Shown here piece after piece: positions 7,920 through 17,265 of a stretch of DNA of 64,000 nucleotides. Below the pieces are notes generated by a model. It did no database searches. It was given only the letters and a program-made list of their open reading frames with translations, and had not been told where the DNA came from. The position numbers and the translations under genes were made by a program. Every line of letters starts with the position of its first letter. Position 1 is the stretch's first letter. Source of the stretch: Haloterrigena turkmenica DSM 5511 (GTDB lineage Archaea; Halobacteriota; Halobacteria; Halobacteriales; Natrialbaceae); contig NC_013743.1 of the NCBI RefSeq assembly GCF_000025325.1, positions 868,001 to 932,000 on the forward strand, written 5' to 3'.

Positions 7920-8279
7920 TCAGTCGACGATCCAGACGACGTAGATGTACAGCCCGATGCCGGCGAAGACGGCGAAGGAGGACGCCTGATCGAGCGACGG
8001 CACCCGGGTAAACAGAAACGAGAGCTGGAGGACGCCGCCGACGACGAGACAGGCGGCCGCGGCGAGGATCGCCCGCGAGGCCCGCGTCGCCTCGCGTTGC
8101 AAGAAGAGGACGGTTCCGACGCCGATCGCGATCACGCCGAAGACGAACTCGGCGGCGTAGGTCGCCAGCGGCTCGGCGGCGACCTGTCCGTAAACCAGGA
8201 GGACGAAGTAGAAGACGACGGCGAGGAAGATCCCGCGGTAGACCGCCGCCGGAATCTCGTCGGGCCCGTTCGTAGCCAT
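7920..8279 (-). CDS. Small membrane protein, four TM segments
   Basis: 119 residues starting MATNGPDEIP at the ATG at 8279. Four hydrophobic helices: AVYRGIFLAVVFYFVLLVYG, TYAAEFVFGVIAIGVGTVLFL, AILAAAACLVVGGVLQLSF and FAVFAGIGLYIYVVWIVD. I do not recognise a named family. It lies 25 bp downstream of the CPBP protease gene on the same strand and is probably the last cistron of lonB-CPBP-this gene, which hints at a membrane quality-control setting. Confidence 0.6.
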   Translation of the reverse strand: MATNGPDEIPAAVYRGIFLAVVFYFVLLVYGQVAAEPLATYAAEFVFGVIAIGVGTVLFLQREATRASRAILAAAACLVVGGVLQLSFLFTRVPSLDQASSFAVFAGIGLYIYVVWIVD

Positions 8280-8304
8280 ACCAACATCGACCGAGTCCAC
8301 CCCC

Positions 8305-9432
8305 TTAGCTTTCGAGGGTCTCGGCCCAGTCGAACTCGAGGCCCTCGTGGACGACGAACTCGAGGGCGTTGATCAGATAGTGGGCGACGACGACGACCAG
8401 GAAGCTCCCGGTGACGACGAAGATCGCCGCGAGGACGAACCCGAGCAGTCCGGTGACGAGGATGCCGACCGACCCCTGCATCCCGTGGCCGAGAGCGAAC
8501 GCGATCGAGGAGACGACCGCCAGCAGCCACGGATCAAGGCCGAAGCCGGTCGAGAGCGCGCCGATCAGCGCCGCCCGGAACAGCAACTCTTCGAAGCCGG
8601 CGATCAGCGGAAGGACGAACGCCAGCAGCATCAGCCACTGCCGCGTCGTGTCCGGCGCCAGCAGCGTCCGTAACTGCTCGTCGTGGTCGAATCCGACGTG
8701 CGTCGCCGCCGCGGCGCCGATCTCGTTGGCCGCGTAGAGGACGAGGCCGATCGCTATGCCCCACGCGAGCCCCTGCGAGAGGTACGCTACCGAGAACTCG
8801 ACCCCCAGTGCGCTGACGGGGATGCCCGTGTAGACGACCGCCCCGAGGAGGACGCCCGCGAACAGTCCCTGCGAGAGCGCGACGTTCGCCAGCAGCTCTC
8901 CCGCGGACAGCGACTGCGGATCGAGTTCCTGCCGCGGCCGTCGGTCGGTGTGCGCGCCGGACCCGGGTCCCGTCGCGGATTCGGAGGGCGACCGCGCCCG
9001 CTGCGTCTCGACCGCTCGCTCGGCGGTCGTCGGATCGTTCGTGTTGGGCGGAGCGTCGGCGGGTGTCGGATCGTTGGAGGACGTCGGTTCGTCGGGGGTC
9101 GCGTCTCGACCGTCGCGATCGCTCGTCGCGTCGGACCACGATTCGACCGTCGCACCCGTGTCCGCATCCGTACTCGAGTCGGCGCCCTCCGACTCGTCGC
9201 TGTCGACGGGCGCTGCCGAATCGGTCGAGTCGCGGCGATCGCTTCCCGAGTCGAGTTCAGATGTGTCGCCTCGAGCGCTCGAGGCGGACGCGGACGGCGA
9301 AGACGCGCTATCGGCGCCGTCGCTGGCAGTCGACTCGTCGTCGGAGAACGCGCTCTGTGTCAGGTGTGAGAGAACGAGCAGCAAAACGAGGACGACGCCC
9401 GTAACGCCCGCGAACGTCGCCCACTGAGCCAT
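8305..9432 (-). CDS. CPBP (CAAX/Abi) family intramembrane metalloprotease with long acidic linker
   Basis: 375 residues. One N-terminal TM (VTGVVLVLLLVLSHL) is followed by about 140 residues very rich in Ser, Asp and Thr, then a multi-TM CPBP domain. The three family motifs are there: GFEELLFRAALIG (EExxxR), FALGHGMQG and VAHYLINALEF (HxxxN). Members cleave or modify membrane substrates; in archaea the targets are mostly unknown. The gene starts 6 bp after the lonB stop, so both membrane proteases are likely co-expressed. The linker is low complexity and probably disordered. Confidence 0.8.
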   Translation of the reverse strand: MAQWATFAGVTGVVLVLLLVLSHLTQSAFSDDESTASDGADSASSPSASASSARGDTSELDSGSDRRDSTDSAAPVDSDESEGADSSTDADTGATVESWSDATSDRDGRDATPDEPTSSNDPTPADAPPNTNDPTTAERAVETQRARSPSESATGPGSGAHTDRRPRQELDPQSLSAGELLANVALSQGLFAGVLLGAVVYTGIPVSALGVEFSVAYLSQGLAWGIAIGLVLYAANEIGAAAATHVGFDHDEQLRTLLAPDTTRQWLMLLAFVLPLIAGFEELLFRAALIGALSTGFGLDPWLLAVVSSIAFALGHGMQGSVGILVTGLLGFVLAAIFVVTGSFLVVVVAHYLINALEFVVHEGLEFDWAETLES

Positions 9433-9438
9433 TGATCG

Positions 9439-11634
9439 TTACTGCGGGCTCGGGTTGGAGCCGCTGCCGACGGAGCCCTGGCTCCCCTCGAACGCGTTGC
9501 TGGTGATCGACTTGAGGCGATCGACCAGGGAGTCCTTCTTGGGTTCGCCCATCAGCGCGACGTCGAGCACTTCGCTGATGTTCGAACACGGGATGATCTC
9601 GATCATCTCCTCGTACTCGTCTTCGATCATCACGTCCTGCTCGTTGGCCTTCGGGATGATGACCTTCGTACAGCCGGCCTTCGCAGCGGCCTCGATCTTG
9701 TGGGTGACCCCGCCGACCGGGAGCACGTCGCCCCGGACCGACAGCGAGCCGGTCATCGCGACCGTCTGGTCGACCGGGATGTCCTCCAAGGCGCTGATGA
9801 CGGCGGTCGCCACCGTGATGGAGGCGGAGTCGCCGTCGACGCCCTGTTGGCCGGCCTGGACGAACTGGATGTGGATGTCCTTCTCCGAGAGATCGACGTC
9901 GGAGAACTTCTTGATGATCGCGGAGACGTTCTGGACCGACTCCTCGGCCATCTCCTTGAGCTTCCCGGTGGCGATCACCTGACCGCCGCCCTGTGCGGGC
10001 GCGATCTCGGCCATGACCGGGAGCATGATCCCGGAGTCCTCGCCCATGACGGCGAGGCCGTTGACCCGTCCCTCGACGCCGCCCTCGGCGACCTCGAGTT
10101 CGTAGTCCTTGCGGCGCTCGATGTAGTCGTCGGCGAGCTGTTGCTCGATCGAGCGCGAGCGGCCCTTGGCCTGCAGGACGTCCTCGCGGGTGGTGAACTC
10201 CCGGTCCTCCGAGCGGGCGATGTCGCCCGCGACGCGGACGAGCCCGCCCAGCGTCCGGAAGTGCAGCGTGAGGTGATTCTTCCGACCCGAGCGACGTTTG
10301 GCCTCGAGGATGACCTCCTCGACGGCGTCGTCGGTGAAGTGGGGGAGGCGACCGTCGCGTTCGACCTCCTGAGCGATGAAGCGCGCGTACTTGCGCCGCA
10401 TCTCGGGGGTGTCCTCGATGGTGTCCTCCATGTAGACCTCGTACCCGTACCCCTTGATACGGTTCCGGAGCGCGGGGTGCATGTTCTCCATCGCGTCCAG
10501 GTTGCCGGCCGCGATCATGATGAAGTCACAGGGGACGGGCTCGGTCTGGACCATCGCGCCCGAGGAGCGCTCGGACTGGCCCGTGATGGCGAACTCGCCC
10601 TCCTGGATCGCGGTCATCAGCTTCTGCTGGGTGCGGATGTCGAGCGTGTTGATCTCGTCGACGAACAGCACGCCCTTGTTGGCCTGATGGATCGAGCCGG
10701 GTTCGACGCGGTCGTGGCTCGGCGTCTCCATGCCGCCGGACTGGAACGGGTCGTGGCGGACGTCGCCCAGCAGCGCGCCGGCGTGGGCGCCGGTCGCGTC
10801 CTCGAAGGGCGCGGTGCGCTTGTCGCCGTTGTTGACGATCATGTTGGGCACCATCGCGTCGCTGCCGCGGTTCGTGTAGCGGAAGATCAGCCAGACGATC
10901 CCGGCTGCGAGGATGCCGAGCAAGATGTTCCCGACGACGAGGATCGCGTACGCGAGGATGATCGCGACGATGATCCACATCAGAATCGAGCGCATCTGGT
11001 TGCGCTTGCGGGCTTCCTCCTTGTGGGCGTCGATGATCTGTTCGCCCTTCCCTGCCGGGACGGTTCGGACCTTCGGCTCGTTGCCGTCGTCCGGGTTGTG
11101 GTAGACTAAGACGTCCTGGAGATCCTCCTGGGGGAGCAGCTGACTCATCGCCTTCGCCAGCATCGACTTGCCGGTCCCCGGCGAGCCGATCATCATGACG
11201 TGGCGACGCTGCTTGGCTGCCTTGATGATGATATCGCGTGCTTCGTCCTGGCCGATGACCTGGTCGACGAGTCGGTCGGGAACCTCGATCTCCTCCGTCG
11301 AATCGATCTTGAGACCGCCGAGCAGATCGTCCTCGGCGATATCCTCGTCGATTTCGACGCCCGGATCGACCTCGACCTCGCTGCCGAGATCCTCGACGGT
11401 TTCGATGTCGTCGCCCTCGCCCGAGTCCGGTTCGAACTCGTCGATGGGATCGTCGAACTCGTCCCCGTCGTCGACGTCGTCGCGCTGGTCACCGTCCTTC
11501 TCGAGCGGCGACCGTTCTCCCTGACGCTCCGACTCCGGCTCCGTGTCCTGGGGCCGTGGCTGGGCCTGCTCCTCGTCAGGTCCAGCGTCGGTGGCGTCTT
11601 CGGGAGGGTCGTCAACGTTCGTATCGTTACTCAT
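9439..11634 (-). CDS. lonB: Archaeal membrane-anchored ATP-dependent protease LonB
   Basis: 731 residues starting MSNDTNVDD. Order: ~100-residue extremely acidic leader, AAA+ module with Walker [10 protein letters not shown], two adjacent TM helices inserted in the AAA domain (around residues 215-260), Walker [10 protein letters not shown], then the Lon protease domain with the Ser in [12 protein letters not shown] (near 600) and the Lys in [14 protein letters not shown] (near 645). The catalytic Ser-Lys dyad is intact. LonB is the essential membrane protease of haloarchaea and controls lipid and carotenoid enzymes in Haloferax (established for the family). A TATA box at 11673-11680 gives a short leader. 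Confidence 0.95.
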   Translation of the reverse strand: MSNDTNVDDPPEDATDAGPDEEQAQPRPQDTEPESERQGERSPLEKDGDQRDDVDDGDEFDDPIDEFEPDSGEGDDIETVEDLGSEVEVDPGVEIDEDIAEDDLLGGLKIDSTEEIEVPDRLVDQVIGQDEARDIIIKAAKQRRHVMMIGSPGTGKSMLAKAMSQLLPQEDLQDVLVYHNPDDGNEPKVRTVPAGKGEQIIDAHKEEARKRNQMRSILMWIIVAIILAYAILVVGNILLGILAAGIVWLIFRYTNRGSDAMVPNMIVNNGDKRTAPFEDATGAHAGALLGDVRHDPFQSGGMETPSHDRVEPGSIHQANKGVLFVDEINTLDIRTQQKLMTAIQEGEFAITGQSERSSGAMVQTEPVPCDFIMIAAGNLDAMENMHPALRNRIKGYGYEVYMEDTIEDTPEMRRKYARFIAQEVERDGRLPHFTDDAVEEVILEAKRRSGRKNHLTLHFRTLGGLVRVAGDIARSEDREFTTREDVLQAKGRSRSIEQQLADDYIERRKDYELEVAEGGVEGRVNGLAVMGEDSGIMLPVMAEIAPAQGGGQVIATGKLKEMAEESVQNVSAIIKKFSDVDLSEKDIHIQFVQAGQQGVDGDSASITVATAVISALEDIPVDQTVAMTGSLSVRGDVLPVGGVTHKIEAAAKAGCTKVIIPKANEQDVMIEDEYEEMIEIIPCSNISEVLDVALMGEPKKDSLVDRLKSITSNAFEGSQGSVGSGSNPSPQ

Positions 11635-11672
11635 AGAACTCTGTTCAGTACCTGTTTCGAAGGGATTGGGAC

Positions 11673-11680
11673 TGATATAC
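11673..11680 (-). promoter_or_regulatory. Probable lonB TATA box
   Basis: GTATATCA on the minus strand, centred ~43 bp upstream of the lonB ATG, predicts a transcript start near 11650 and a leader of roughly 15 nt. The 11635-11901 gap also holds the nadM promoter on the other strand; I see no gene in it. Confidence 0.45.
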
Positions 11681-11901
11681 TTTCTCCATGCGGAGGATGG
11701 TGACAGTGGCTGAATATCGGCCCCACAGCGGCCGACGGGGTGGTTCAGCGATTCGAGGCGGCGTCCTCGGCGAGCGGTATGTCGTCCGGAAACGTATGGT
11801 AGCATACCTCACAATATTGCGCCGGTCGCGACGGTCGCCGCCCTCGACGACGCGTCGGCGAACTCGCCACGCTTATGCACGCCGCCCGAGCACGTTCCGG
11901 C

Positions 11902-12420
11902 ATGACCCGGGGGTTCTACATCGGCCGGTTTCAGCCCTTCCACAACGGCCACCTCAGCATGGTCGAGCAGATCGCCGAGGACGTCGACGAACTCGTGCTC
12001 GGGATCGGGAGCGCCGACGACTCGCACACCGTCCGCAACCCGTTCACGGCGGGCGAACGCATTATGATGATCACGAAGTCGCTCGTCGACTACGACCTCG
12101 TCACCTACGCCGTTCCGATCGAGGACTTAGAACGGAACTCGGTGTGGGTGAGCCACGTCCAGAGCATGAGCCCGGACTTCGACATCGCCTACTCGAACAA
12201 TCCGCTGGTCATCCAACTCTTTCGCGAGGCCGACATCGATATCCGCCAGTCCCCGATGTTCAACCGCGAAGTCCTGGAGGGCAGCGAGGTCCGCGAGCGG
12301 ATGATCACCGGCGGCGACTGGGAGTCGCTGGTCCCCGAACCCGTCGTCGACACCGTCAACGAGATCGGCGGCATCGAACGGATCCAGATGATCAGCGACT
12401 CGGACTCGAACGGCGACTGA
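11902..12420 (+). CDS. nadM: Nicotinamide-nucleotide adenylyltransferase
   Basis: 172 residues starting MTRGFYIGRFQPFHNGHLSM. This carries the nucleotidyltransferase GRFQPFHNGH motif (HxGH type), IGSADDSHTVRNPFTAGER, and the C-terminal SGSEVRERM-like EGSEVRERMITGGDW (ISTxxR equivalent). It joins NMN and ATP to NAD+. Length is as expected for archaeal NadM. Start chosen because the family starts at this Met; the upstream in-frame Met would add an unrelated leader. Ends with a DSDSNGD tail. Followed 117 bp later by the SAM-hydroxide adenosyltransferase gene. Confidence 0.92.
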   Translation: MTRGFYIGRFQPFHNGHLSMVEQIAEDVDELVLGIGSADDSHTVRNPFTAGERIMMITKSLVDYDLVTYAVPIEDLERNSVWVSHVQSMSPDFDIAYSNNPLVIQLFREADIDIRQSPMFNREVLEGSEVRERMITGGDWESLVPEPVVDTVNEIGGIERIQMISDSDSNGD

Positions 12421-12537
12421 CCGCCCTCGAGTCCCGTCCCTGGCAGAACGAACTGGAAACGAGGCCGCCCGGGGCCCGAGACGGCCGGCCGACGCCGAGA
12501 CGGATCGATTTTCACCGCTCGCCTCCTATCGGCGCCC

Positions 12538-13419
12538 ATGATCACGCTCGCGTCGGATTTCGGGACGCCGTATCCCGCGGCGATGAAGGGAGTGCTCTGT
12601 CGGCGAACGGACGCCAGACTGGTCGACGTCGCCCACGATTTCCCCCGACAGGACGTCCGCGCCGCCGCGTTCTGGCTTCGGGAGGTGTTGCCCTATTTCC
12701 CGCCGGCGGTCCACCTGGTCGTGGTTGACCCCGGCGTCGGCACCGACCGCAATGCGTTAGTCGTCCGCGCGGGCGACCACGCGCTCGTCGGGCCCGACAA
12801 CGGCGTCCTGCTCCCCGCCGCGCGCCGACTCGCCGGCGACGGCCGCCTCGAGACCTCCGTCGTCGACGAGAGCCGTCTCGAGCCGGTCGAGCCCGCCGGC
12901 GGCTCGTTCGGACCGAGCGCGACCGCGCTCTCGAGCGGTGGTGATGCCGGCGACGGCGACAACGGCGGCGACCGCGAGGGTCCGGCCAGCGCCACCTTCC
13001 ACGGTCGAGACGTCTTCGCGCCGGCCGCCGGCGACGTCCACGAGGCCGGACTCGAGGCCCTCGCCGATCTGGAGTGGCTCGCGTCCCTCGAGAGCGACCC
13101 GGTCGACTGCCGACTCCCCGACCCGACCCTCGAGGACGACCGCGCGACGGGCGAGGTGCTAGTCGTCGACGACTTTGGCAACGCCATTACGAACCTTCCC
13201 GGCGACGTTCTGGCGGGACACGACCGGATCGTCGCGAACGGCGAGCCGGTTCCCGTCGGCGAGACCTTCGCCGCCGTGCCGGTCGGCCAGCGCCTCGCGA
13301 CCGTCGGGAGCCACGGCTACGTGGAACTCGACGTCAATCGGGGACGCGGCGACGAGGCGTTCGGTCTCGAGGCCGGCGATCGCGTCGTCCTCGAACCGCC
13401 CGCGGACGACGCGGGCTGA
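12538..13419 (+). CDS. SAM hydroxide adenosyltransferase (DUF62 / SAM_HAT)
   Basis: 293 residues. Cleaves S-adenosylmethionine to adenosine and methionine using water (family function, PF01887). Motifs: ITLASDFGTPYPAAMKG at the N terminus, VDVAHDFPRQDVRAAAFWLRE, VHLVVVDPGVGTDR, GPDNGVLLPAA, TFHGRDVFAPAAG, and VLVVDDFGNAITNL in the C-terminal domain. Between residues ~125 and 155 there is a Gly/Asp/Ser-rich loop not needed by the family, which looks like a haloarchaeal low-complexity expansion. Start ATG at 12538. Confidence 0.85.
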   Translation: MITLASDFGTPYPAAMKGVLCRRTDARLVDVAHDFPRQDVRAAAFWLREVLPYFPPAVHLVVVDPGVGTDRNALVVRAGDHALVGPDNGVLLPAARRLAGDGRLETSVVDESRLEPVEPAGGSFGPSATALSSGGDAGDGDNGGDREGPASATFHGRDVFAPAAGDVHEAGLEALADLEWLASLESDPVDCRLPDPTLEDDRATGEVLVVDDFGNAITNLPGDVLAGHDRIVANGEPVPVGETFAAVPVGQRLATVGSHGYVELDVNRGRGDEAFGLEAGDRVVLEPPADDAG

Positions 13420-13442
13420 CGGGCACCCGCTCTCGCGAGCGG

Positions 13443-13811
13443 TCAGCCGTCGATCGGTCGAACGCGTTGGCTCGCGGGTTCGACCACGATCTCGCCGCTC
13501 GAGCGCACCGTTACCGTGTGCGCAGCATAGGAAAACGTGACCGTGCCGACGGCCGTCCCCGCAGCGCGTCGCCAGCGGCCGACGAGCGCGTCCAGCGCGT
13601 CCGGATCGACGGCGTCCGAGAGCGCCTCGAGTTCGTCGGGTTCGACCTCGAGTATCGACGCGACGGCGATGACGACGGCCGTACTCGCCGGTTCGTAGGC
13701 GTCGTCGTCACACCACGCGTGATAGGTTCCCCGATCCTCGTCGGCGTAGATCGTGTGACCGCCAACGTCGTCGATCGGCGTCAGGGTCGCCCTCGGATCG
13801 GTTCGTGACAT
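13443..13811 (-). CDS. HalOD1 output-domain protein
   Basis: 122 residues. The core SILEVEPDELEALSDAVDPDALDALVGRW followed by GTVTFSYAAHTVTVRSSGEIVVEP is the haloarchaeal output domain HalOD1 (PF18545 as I recall), found alone or at the end of response regulators and predicted to act in signal output. The N-terminal HTIYADEDRGTYHAWCDDDAYEPAS is typical of stand-alone versions. Converges with the SAM_HAT gene (24 bp between stops). No receiver domain is attached. Confidence 0.75.
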   Translation of the reverse strand: MSRTDPRATLTPIDDVGGHTIYADEDRGTYHAWCDDDAYEPASTAVVIAVASILEVEPDELEALSDAVDPDALDALVGRWRRAAGTAVGTVTFSYAAHTVTVRSSGEIVVEPASQRVRPIDG

Positions 13812-13955
13812 AATACCGCTAACTAACGAACGCTGACGCTTAACAGTGGTGGCCGATCGGCGGACTGCACGCTACCGGTCGAAAACGAACCGGACGAACC
13901 GCGACCGAAAAACCGCAGAAACGGAACTGGGCCGAGCGACGGTGTGGCGGGCGCG

Positions 13956-15533
13956 TTATTCGGCGGCGATGACGTCGTCGATGCGGGCGATCATCGTCGC
14001 GGCCTCGGTGGCGCTCTCGATGGCCTCGCGCTTGACGTCGGCCGGATCGATGACGCCGTAGTCGAACGGATCGTCGATCGTGACCTCCTCGCCGCTAGTG
14101 ATCAGGCCGGCTCGCCCCGTCGAGTCGTGGGCGGAGCGGAGATCGACGAGCGCGTCGATGGGGTCTCGGCCGGTGTTGGCTGCCAGCGTGCGCGGGACGA
14201 TGTCCAGCGCGTCGGCGAAGGCGTTGACGGCCAGCTGCTTGCGGCCTTCGATGCCGGCGGCTTCCTCGCGGATCTTGTCCGCGATGGCGATCTCGGTCGC
14301 GCCGGCGCCGGGGACGACCTCTCCGGAGGCCAGCGCGGTCGCGACGACGTCGAGCGCGTCGCCGATGGCGCGCTCGAGTTCGTCGACGACGTGTTCGGTG
14401 CCACCGCGGACGAAGACGGTGACCGTCTCGGCCGCTGCGCCGCCCTCGACGAACGCGAGGTCGTCGTCGCCGTAGTTCTCGGCGCTGATGCGGTCGGCCT
14501 GACCGAAGTCGGTTTCCTCGAGGTCGTCGAGGGCGCCGACGCGGGTGGCGCCGGTCGCGGAGACGATGTCCTTGGCGTCGCTGTCGCCGATGCCCTCGAA
14601 GACAAGCACGCCCTCGCTGGCGAGATAGGAAGCGACGCGGTCGTCGACGTCCTCGGTCGTGAAGACGACGTCGGCGCCGCTCTCGGCGACGGTCTCGGCG
14701 TAGCCGCGGACCTCGCTCTCCTCGGCGTCGATGGCGGTGTTGAGCTGGTCGATCGAGTCGATCGAGTACTCCGCGTCGATCTCGCCGGTGCGGACGCCGA
14801 GCTCGACGTCGAGGACGGCGAGCGACGCGTCCTCGACCTCGCCGGGCATGCCGTCGTGGGCGGGCTCCTCGTCGATGACGATCCCCGGGACGAGCTCTGT
14901 CGCGTTCGAGGAGGCGCCGATCTGGGTGTGGACGGTGACGTTGTCGCGGGCGACGCCGTCCTCGAGTTCGACGTGACGGATCGCTTCGACGACCGTCTCG
15001 GCCAGCGACTCGGCGGTGAGACCGCCGGTGCCCTTGCCGGTCATGCTCGATTCGGCGACCTGCTTGAGCACCTCGTCGTCGACGACCTCTTCGCTGACCT
15101 GTTCCGAGATCGCCTCGAGGGCGATCTCGCTGGCCTCGTGGTAGCCCTCGACGATCGTCGTCGCATGGACGTCCTGTTCGATGAGGTCCTCGGCCTCACC
15201 GAGCAGGTTGCCAGCGATCACAGCCGCGGTCGTCGTCCCGTCGCCGACCTCCTCCTCCTGGGAGTCGGCGACCTCGACGATCATCTGGGCCGCGGGGTGC
15301 TCGATGTCCATCTCGTTGAGAATCGTCGCACCGTCGTTGGTGATGACGACCTCGCCGCTGGAGTCGACGAGCATCTTGTCCATCCCGCGGGGGCCCAGTG
15401 TCGTGCGTACCGACTCGGCGACGGCCTTGCCGGCCATGATGTTCGACGACTGGGCGTCGCGGCCCTGCGTTCGCTGACTATCCTCGCTCATAATGAACAT
15501 AGGCTGTCCGCCCATGCGTCGCTGTTGTGCCAT
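13956..15533 (-). CDS. Thermosome (group II chaperonin) subunit
   Basis: 525 residues starting [18 protein letters not shown] at the ATG at 15533. Hallmarks: [38 protein letters not shown] (ATPase loop), and [12 protein letters not shown]-type [15 protein letters not shown] in the equatorial return; the apical domain lies between. Folds cytosolic proteins as a double-ring complex. It ends [12 protein letters not shown] without the Gly/Met-rich or acidic tail that many haloarchaeal thermosome subunits have, so the tail is missing rather than truncated mid-domain. A strong TATATAAAA box precedes it. Confidence 0.95.
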   Translation of the reverse strand: MAQQRRMGGQPMFIMSEDSQRTQGRDAQSSNIMAGKAVAESVRTTLGPRGMDKMLVDSSGEVVITNDGATILNEMDIEHPAAQMIVEVADSQEEEVGDGTTTAAVIAGNLLGEAEDLIEQDVHATTIVEGYHEASEIALEAISEQVSEEVVDDEVLKQVAESSMTGKGTGGLTAESLAETVVEAIRHVELEDGVARDNVTVHTQIGASSNATELVPGIVIDEEPAHDGMPGEVEDASLAVLDVELGVRTGEIDAEYSIDSIDQLNTAIDAEESEVRGYAETVAESGADVVFTTEDVDDRVASYLASEGVLVFEGIGDSDAKDIVSATGATRVGALDDLEETDFGQADRISAENYGDDDLAFVEGGAAAETVTVFVRGGTEHVVDELERAIGDALDVVATALASGEVVPGAGATEIAIADKIREEAAGIEGRKQLAVNAFADALDIVPRTLAANTGRDPIDALVDLRSAHDSTGRAGLITSGEEVTIDDPFDYGVIDPADVKREAIESATEAATMIARIDDVIAAE

Positions 15534-15568
15534 AGTTGAATCCTCACTACCTATGTCGTCAGCACTTC

Positions 15569-15577
15569 TATATAAAA
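15569..15577 (-). promoter_or_regulatory. Thermosome gene TATA box
   Basis: TATATAAAA (plus-strand reading; TTTTATATA on the coding strand) centred 40 bp upstream of the ATG. This matches the strong, heat-inducible type of haloarchaeal chaperonin promoter and predicts a leader of about 10-15 nt. Confidence 0.6.
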
Positions 15578-15798
15578 GTTTCCCACTCGTCACCGCTCCC
15601 TCTGGCGATTGCGAGAATGAGAACGTCACTCATTGTACCCGATGTTCCCCGGTTTCGTCCCGTGAACCGCGGACTCCGGTGTCAGCGTCGGCGTGTCAGT
15701 CGCGGTCGAGCGTACCGAGACGTGACCCCCCACCGCCGATGCCGACCGCTCCGCGGGCCGGTAGGGAAATATTGGTTCGGTGGAAAGAGCCGGCAGGA

Positions 15799-16626
15799 AT
15801 GCTCGAGCTGGAACACGGGTTTCGCATCGTCGACGTCTACGCGCGGCTCTCGCCCGGCGATACCGGTCCGCGCGTCGACGGTCGCTCGGTCACGCCCGAT
15901 CAGCTCGAGCGGGAGATGCACCAGTCGGGGATCACGAAATCAGTCGTTTTCCCGCCCGTGCGCTCGGACCGGCGCTACCTCGCCCCGAACAACGGCGTCG
16001 CCCGCCGCAGCGTCGATCGTCCGTTCGTCGCCTTCGCGCGGATCAACGGCACGCGGCGGCCGACGGCGTCGGCGACCGATCGGCTGCGCAACGCGGTCCG
16101 GAGCCGCGACGACCACCACACGTCGCCGGCGGATATCGAGCGCTACGCCTACGACGACCGGTTCCACGGGTTCGTCCTCGATCCCGGAGTCGACGAGTAC
16201 CCCGACGAGGATGTCCTCGCGGCCCTCGAGGCCGTCGGCCTCCCCGTCATCGTCCGCGGTGGCACCGACGCCACTCCCGAAACCCTCGCGTCAACCCTGC
16301 TCGAGCGCTCGTTTCCCGTCGTCGTCGCCCACTTCGGCGGCCACCCGCTCGACCGGTCGCTCATGCACGACCTGATCGACCTGCTCGAGGAGTACGACGA
16401 CTGCTATCTGGAGACGTCCTTCGTCCGCTACCGCGACCCCCTCGAGCGCGCCCTGCTCGAACACCCCGATCGGGTCCTGTTCGGCAGCGGCGCGCCCGCC
16501 TGCCACCCCGACGTCGCCGTCATGGAGATTCTCACGCTCGACGTCTCCGAGGACAAGCTGTGGCGCGTCTTCTCGAAGAACGCCTGCCGAGTCGTCGACG
16601 CGCTCGCACCGGCCAGCGACGCGTGA
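15799..16626 (+). CDS. Amidohydrolase-2-like TIM-barrel protein with degenerate metal site
   Basis: 275 residues from MLELEHGFRIVDVYARLSP. The fold pattern is that of amidohydrolase-2 proteins: REMHQSGITKSVVFPP, YAYDDRFHGFVLDPG, PVVVAHFGGHPLDR, CYLETSFVRY, RVLFGSGAPACHP, and a C-terminal KNACRVVDAL. The N-terminal HxH metal motif is YAR here and the final GSDxP Asp is GSGAP. It therefore looks like a pseudoenzyme or has shifted chemistry. The TATA-like GAAATATTGG ~28 bp before the ATG supports a leaderless start at 15799. Confidence 0.7.
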   Translation: MLELEHGFRIVDVYARLSPGDTGPRVDGRSVTPDQLEREMHQSGITKSVVFPPVRSDRRYLAPNNGVARRSVDRPFVAFARINGTRRPTASATDRLRNAVRSRDDHHTSPADIERYAYDDRFHGFVLDPGVDEYPDEDVLAALEAVGLPVIVRGGTDATPETLASTLLERSFPVVVAHFGGHPLDRSLMHDLIDLLEEYDDCYLETSFVRYRDPLERALLEHPDRVLFGSGAPACHPDVAVMEILTLDVSEDKLWRVFSKNACRVVDALAPASDA

Positions 16627-16706
16627 CCGGATTCAACACCTATCACTTCGTTGTTGCTTGGGCGAAAGGCTCATGTTTCAACGGACGAAGATATTTTCGA
16701 TCTCGC

Positions 16707-16826
16707 ATGGCGGAGTACGCGGCCGAGCGATGCGCCGACTGTAACGGGAAGCAAAAGCGACGCGCGGACGGCTCGATCTGGTGTCCGAACTGCGCGCTGT
16801 TTCGACCGACGCCGCTGAAGCCGTGA
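16707..16826 (+). CDS. 39-residue zinc-ribbon microprotein
   Basis: Encodes MAEYAAERCADCNGKQKR... with two CxxC pairs (CADC and CPNC) 14 residues apart, a classic small zinc ribbon. Ends RPTPLKP. The short length and paired CxxC are typical of haloarchaeal zinc-finger microproteins, several of which affect motility, biofilm or stress in Haloferax. Its own role is unknown. It starts 80 bp after the amidohydrolase-like gene, same strand. Confidence 0.6.
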   Translation: MAEYAAERCADCNGKQKRRADGSIWCPNCALFRPTPLKP

Positions 16827-17035
16827 GCTGGAACCCGTCCGTCCGACGGTGACCGCTCGTCAAAGTCGCTGCCGACGCCGCGGGTCGGCTACGGATTCGT
16901 CTGCGCGCGCCCCGGTTTCGCTCCCGTCGCTACGCCGTCTCGAGTCGAGCCGCGGCGGACACAGCGCACGAATCGAACGCTGAGTCGATGCGGACGTTCT
17001 TGCCGCGGGGGACTCGAGATAGCTGTACTGAAGAG

Positions 17036-17164
17036 ATGGCCTCGAGATCTGCGACGCGCGGTTCGGCACGCCCCATTTCACCGGTTATCGGCGTCGGCCT
17101 CGCCGTCGCGATCACGCTGGCGGCAGCGATCGCCGTCGGCTTCCTCGCCGTGGTCGTGGTCTGA
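17036..17164 (+). CDS. 42-residue pilin-N-domain-like microprotein
   Basis: Encodes a Ser/Arg-rich start, then ARPISPVIGVGLAVAIT and a hydrophobic run AAAIAVGFLAVVVV, then stop. This matches the N-terminal H-domain of haloarchaeal type IV pilins (SPVIGVILMVAITVILAA type, DUF1628/PF07790), including basic residues before the cleavage region, but there is no globular domain after it. An in-frame ATG at 16988 would give 58 residues. It may be a mini-pilin, a free H-domain peptide or a remnant. No homologous coding continues after the TGA. Confidence 0.4.
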   Translation: MASRSATRGSARPISPVIGVGLAVAITLAAAIAVGFLAVVVV

Positions 17165-17265
17165 GAAGACGGCGGCCGCTGTGTACTGTTCTGCAACTAC
17201 GGCGACACGCGTTCCGCCGGCCCGTCCAGAAAACTCGTCGAAAAGAACGTGAGTCGGCGGCCCGC

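Noticed and set aside
9700-11109. 469-codon frame opposite lonB
   Set aside because: Antisense shadow of the LonB coding region.
13944-15539. 531-codon frame opposite the thermosome gene
   Set aside because: Antisense shadow; the thermosome strand has all chaperonin motifs and a TATA box.
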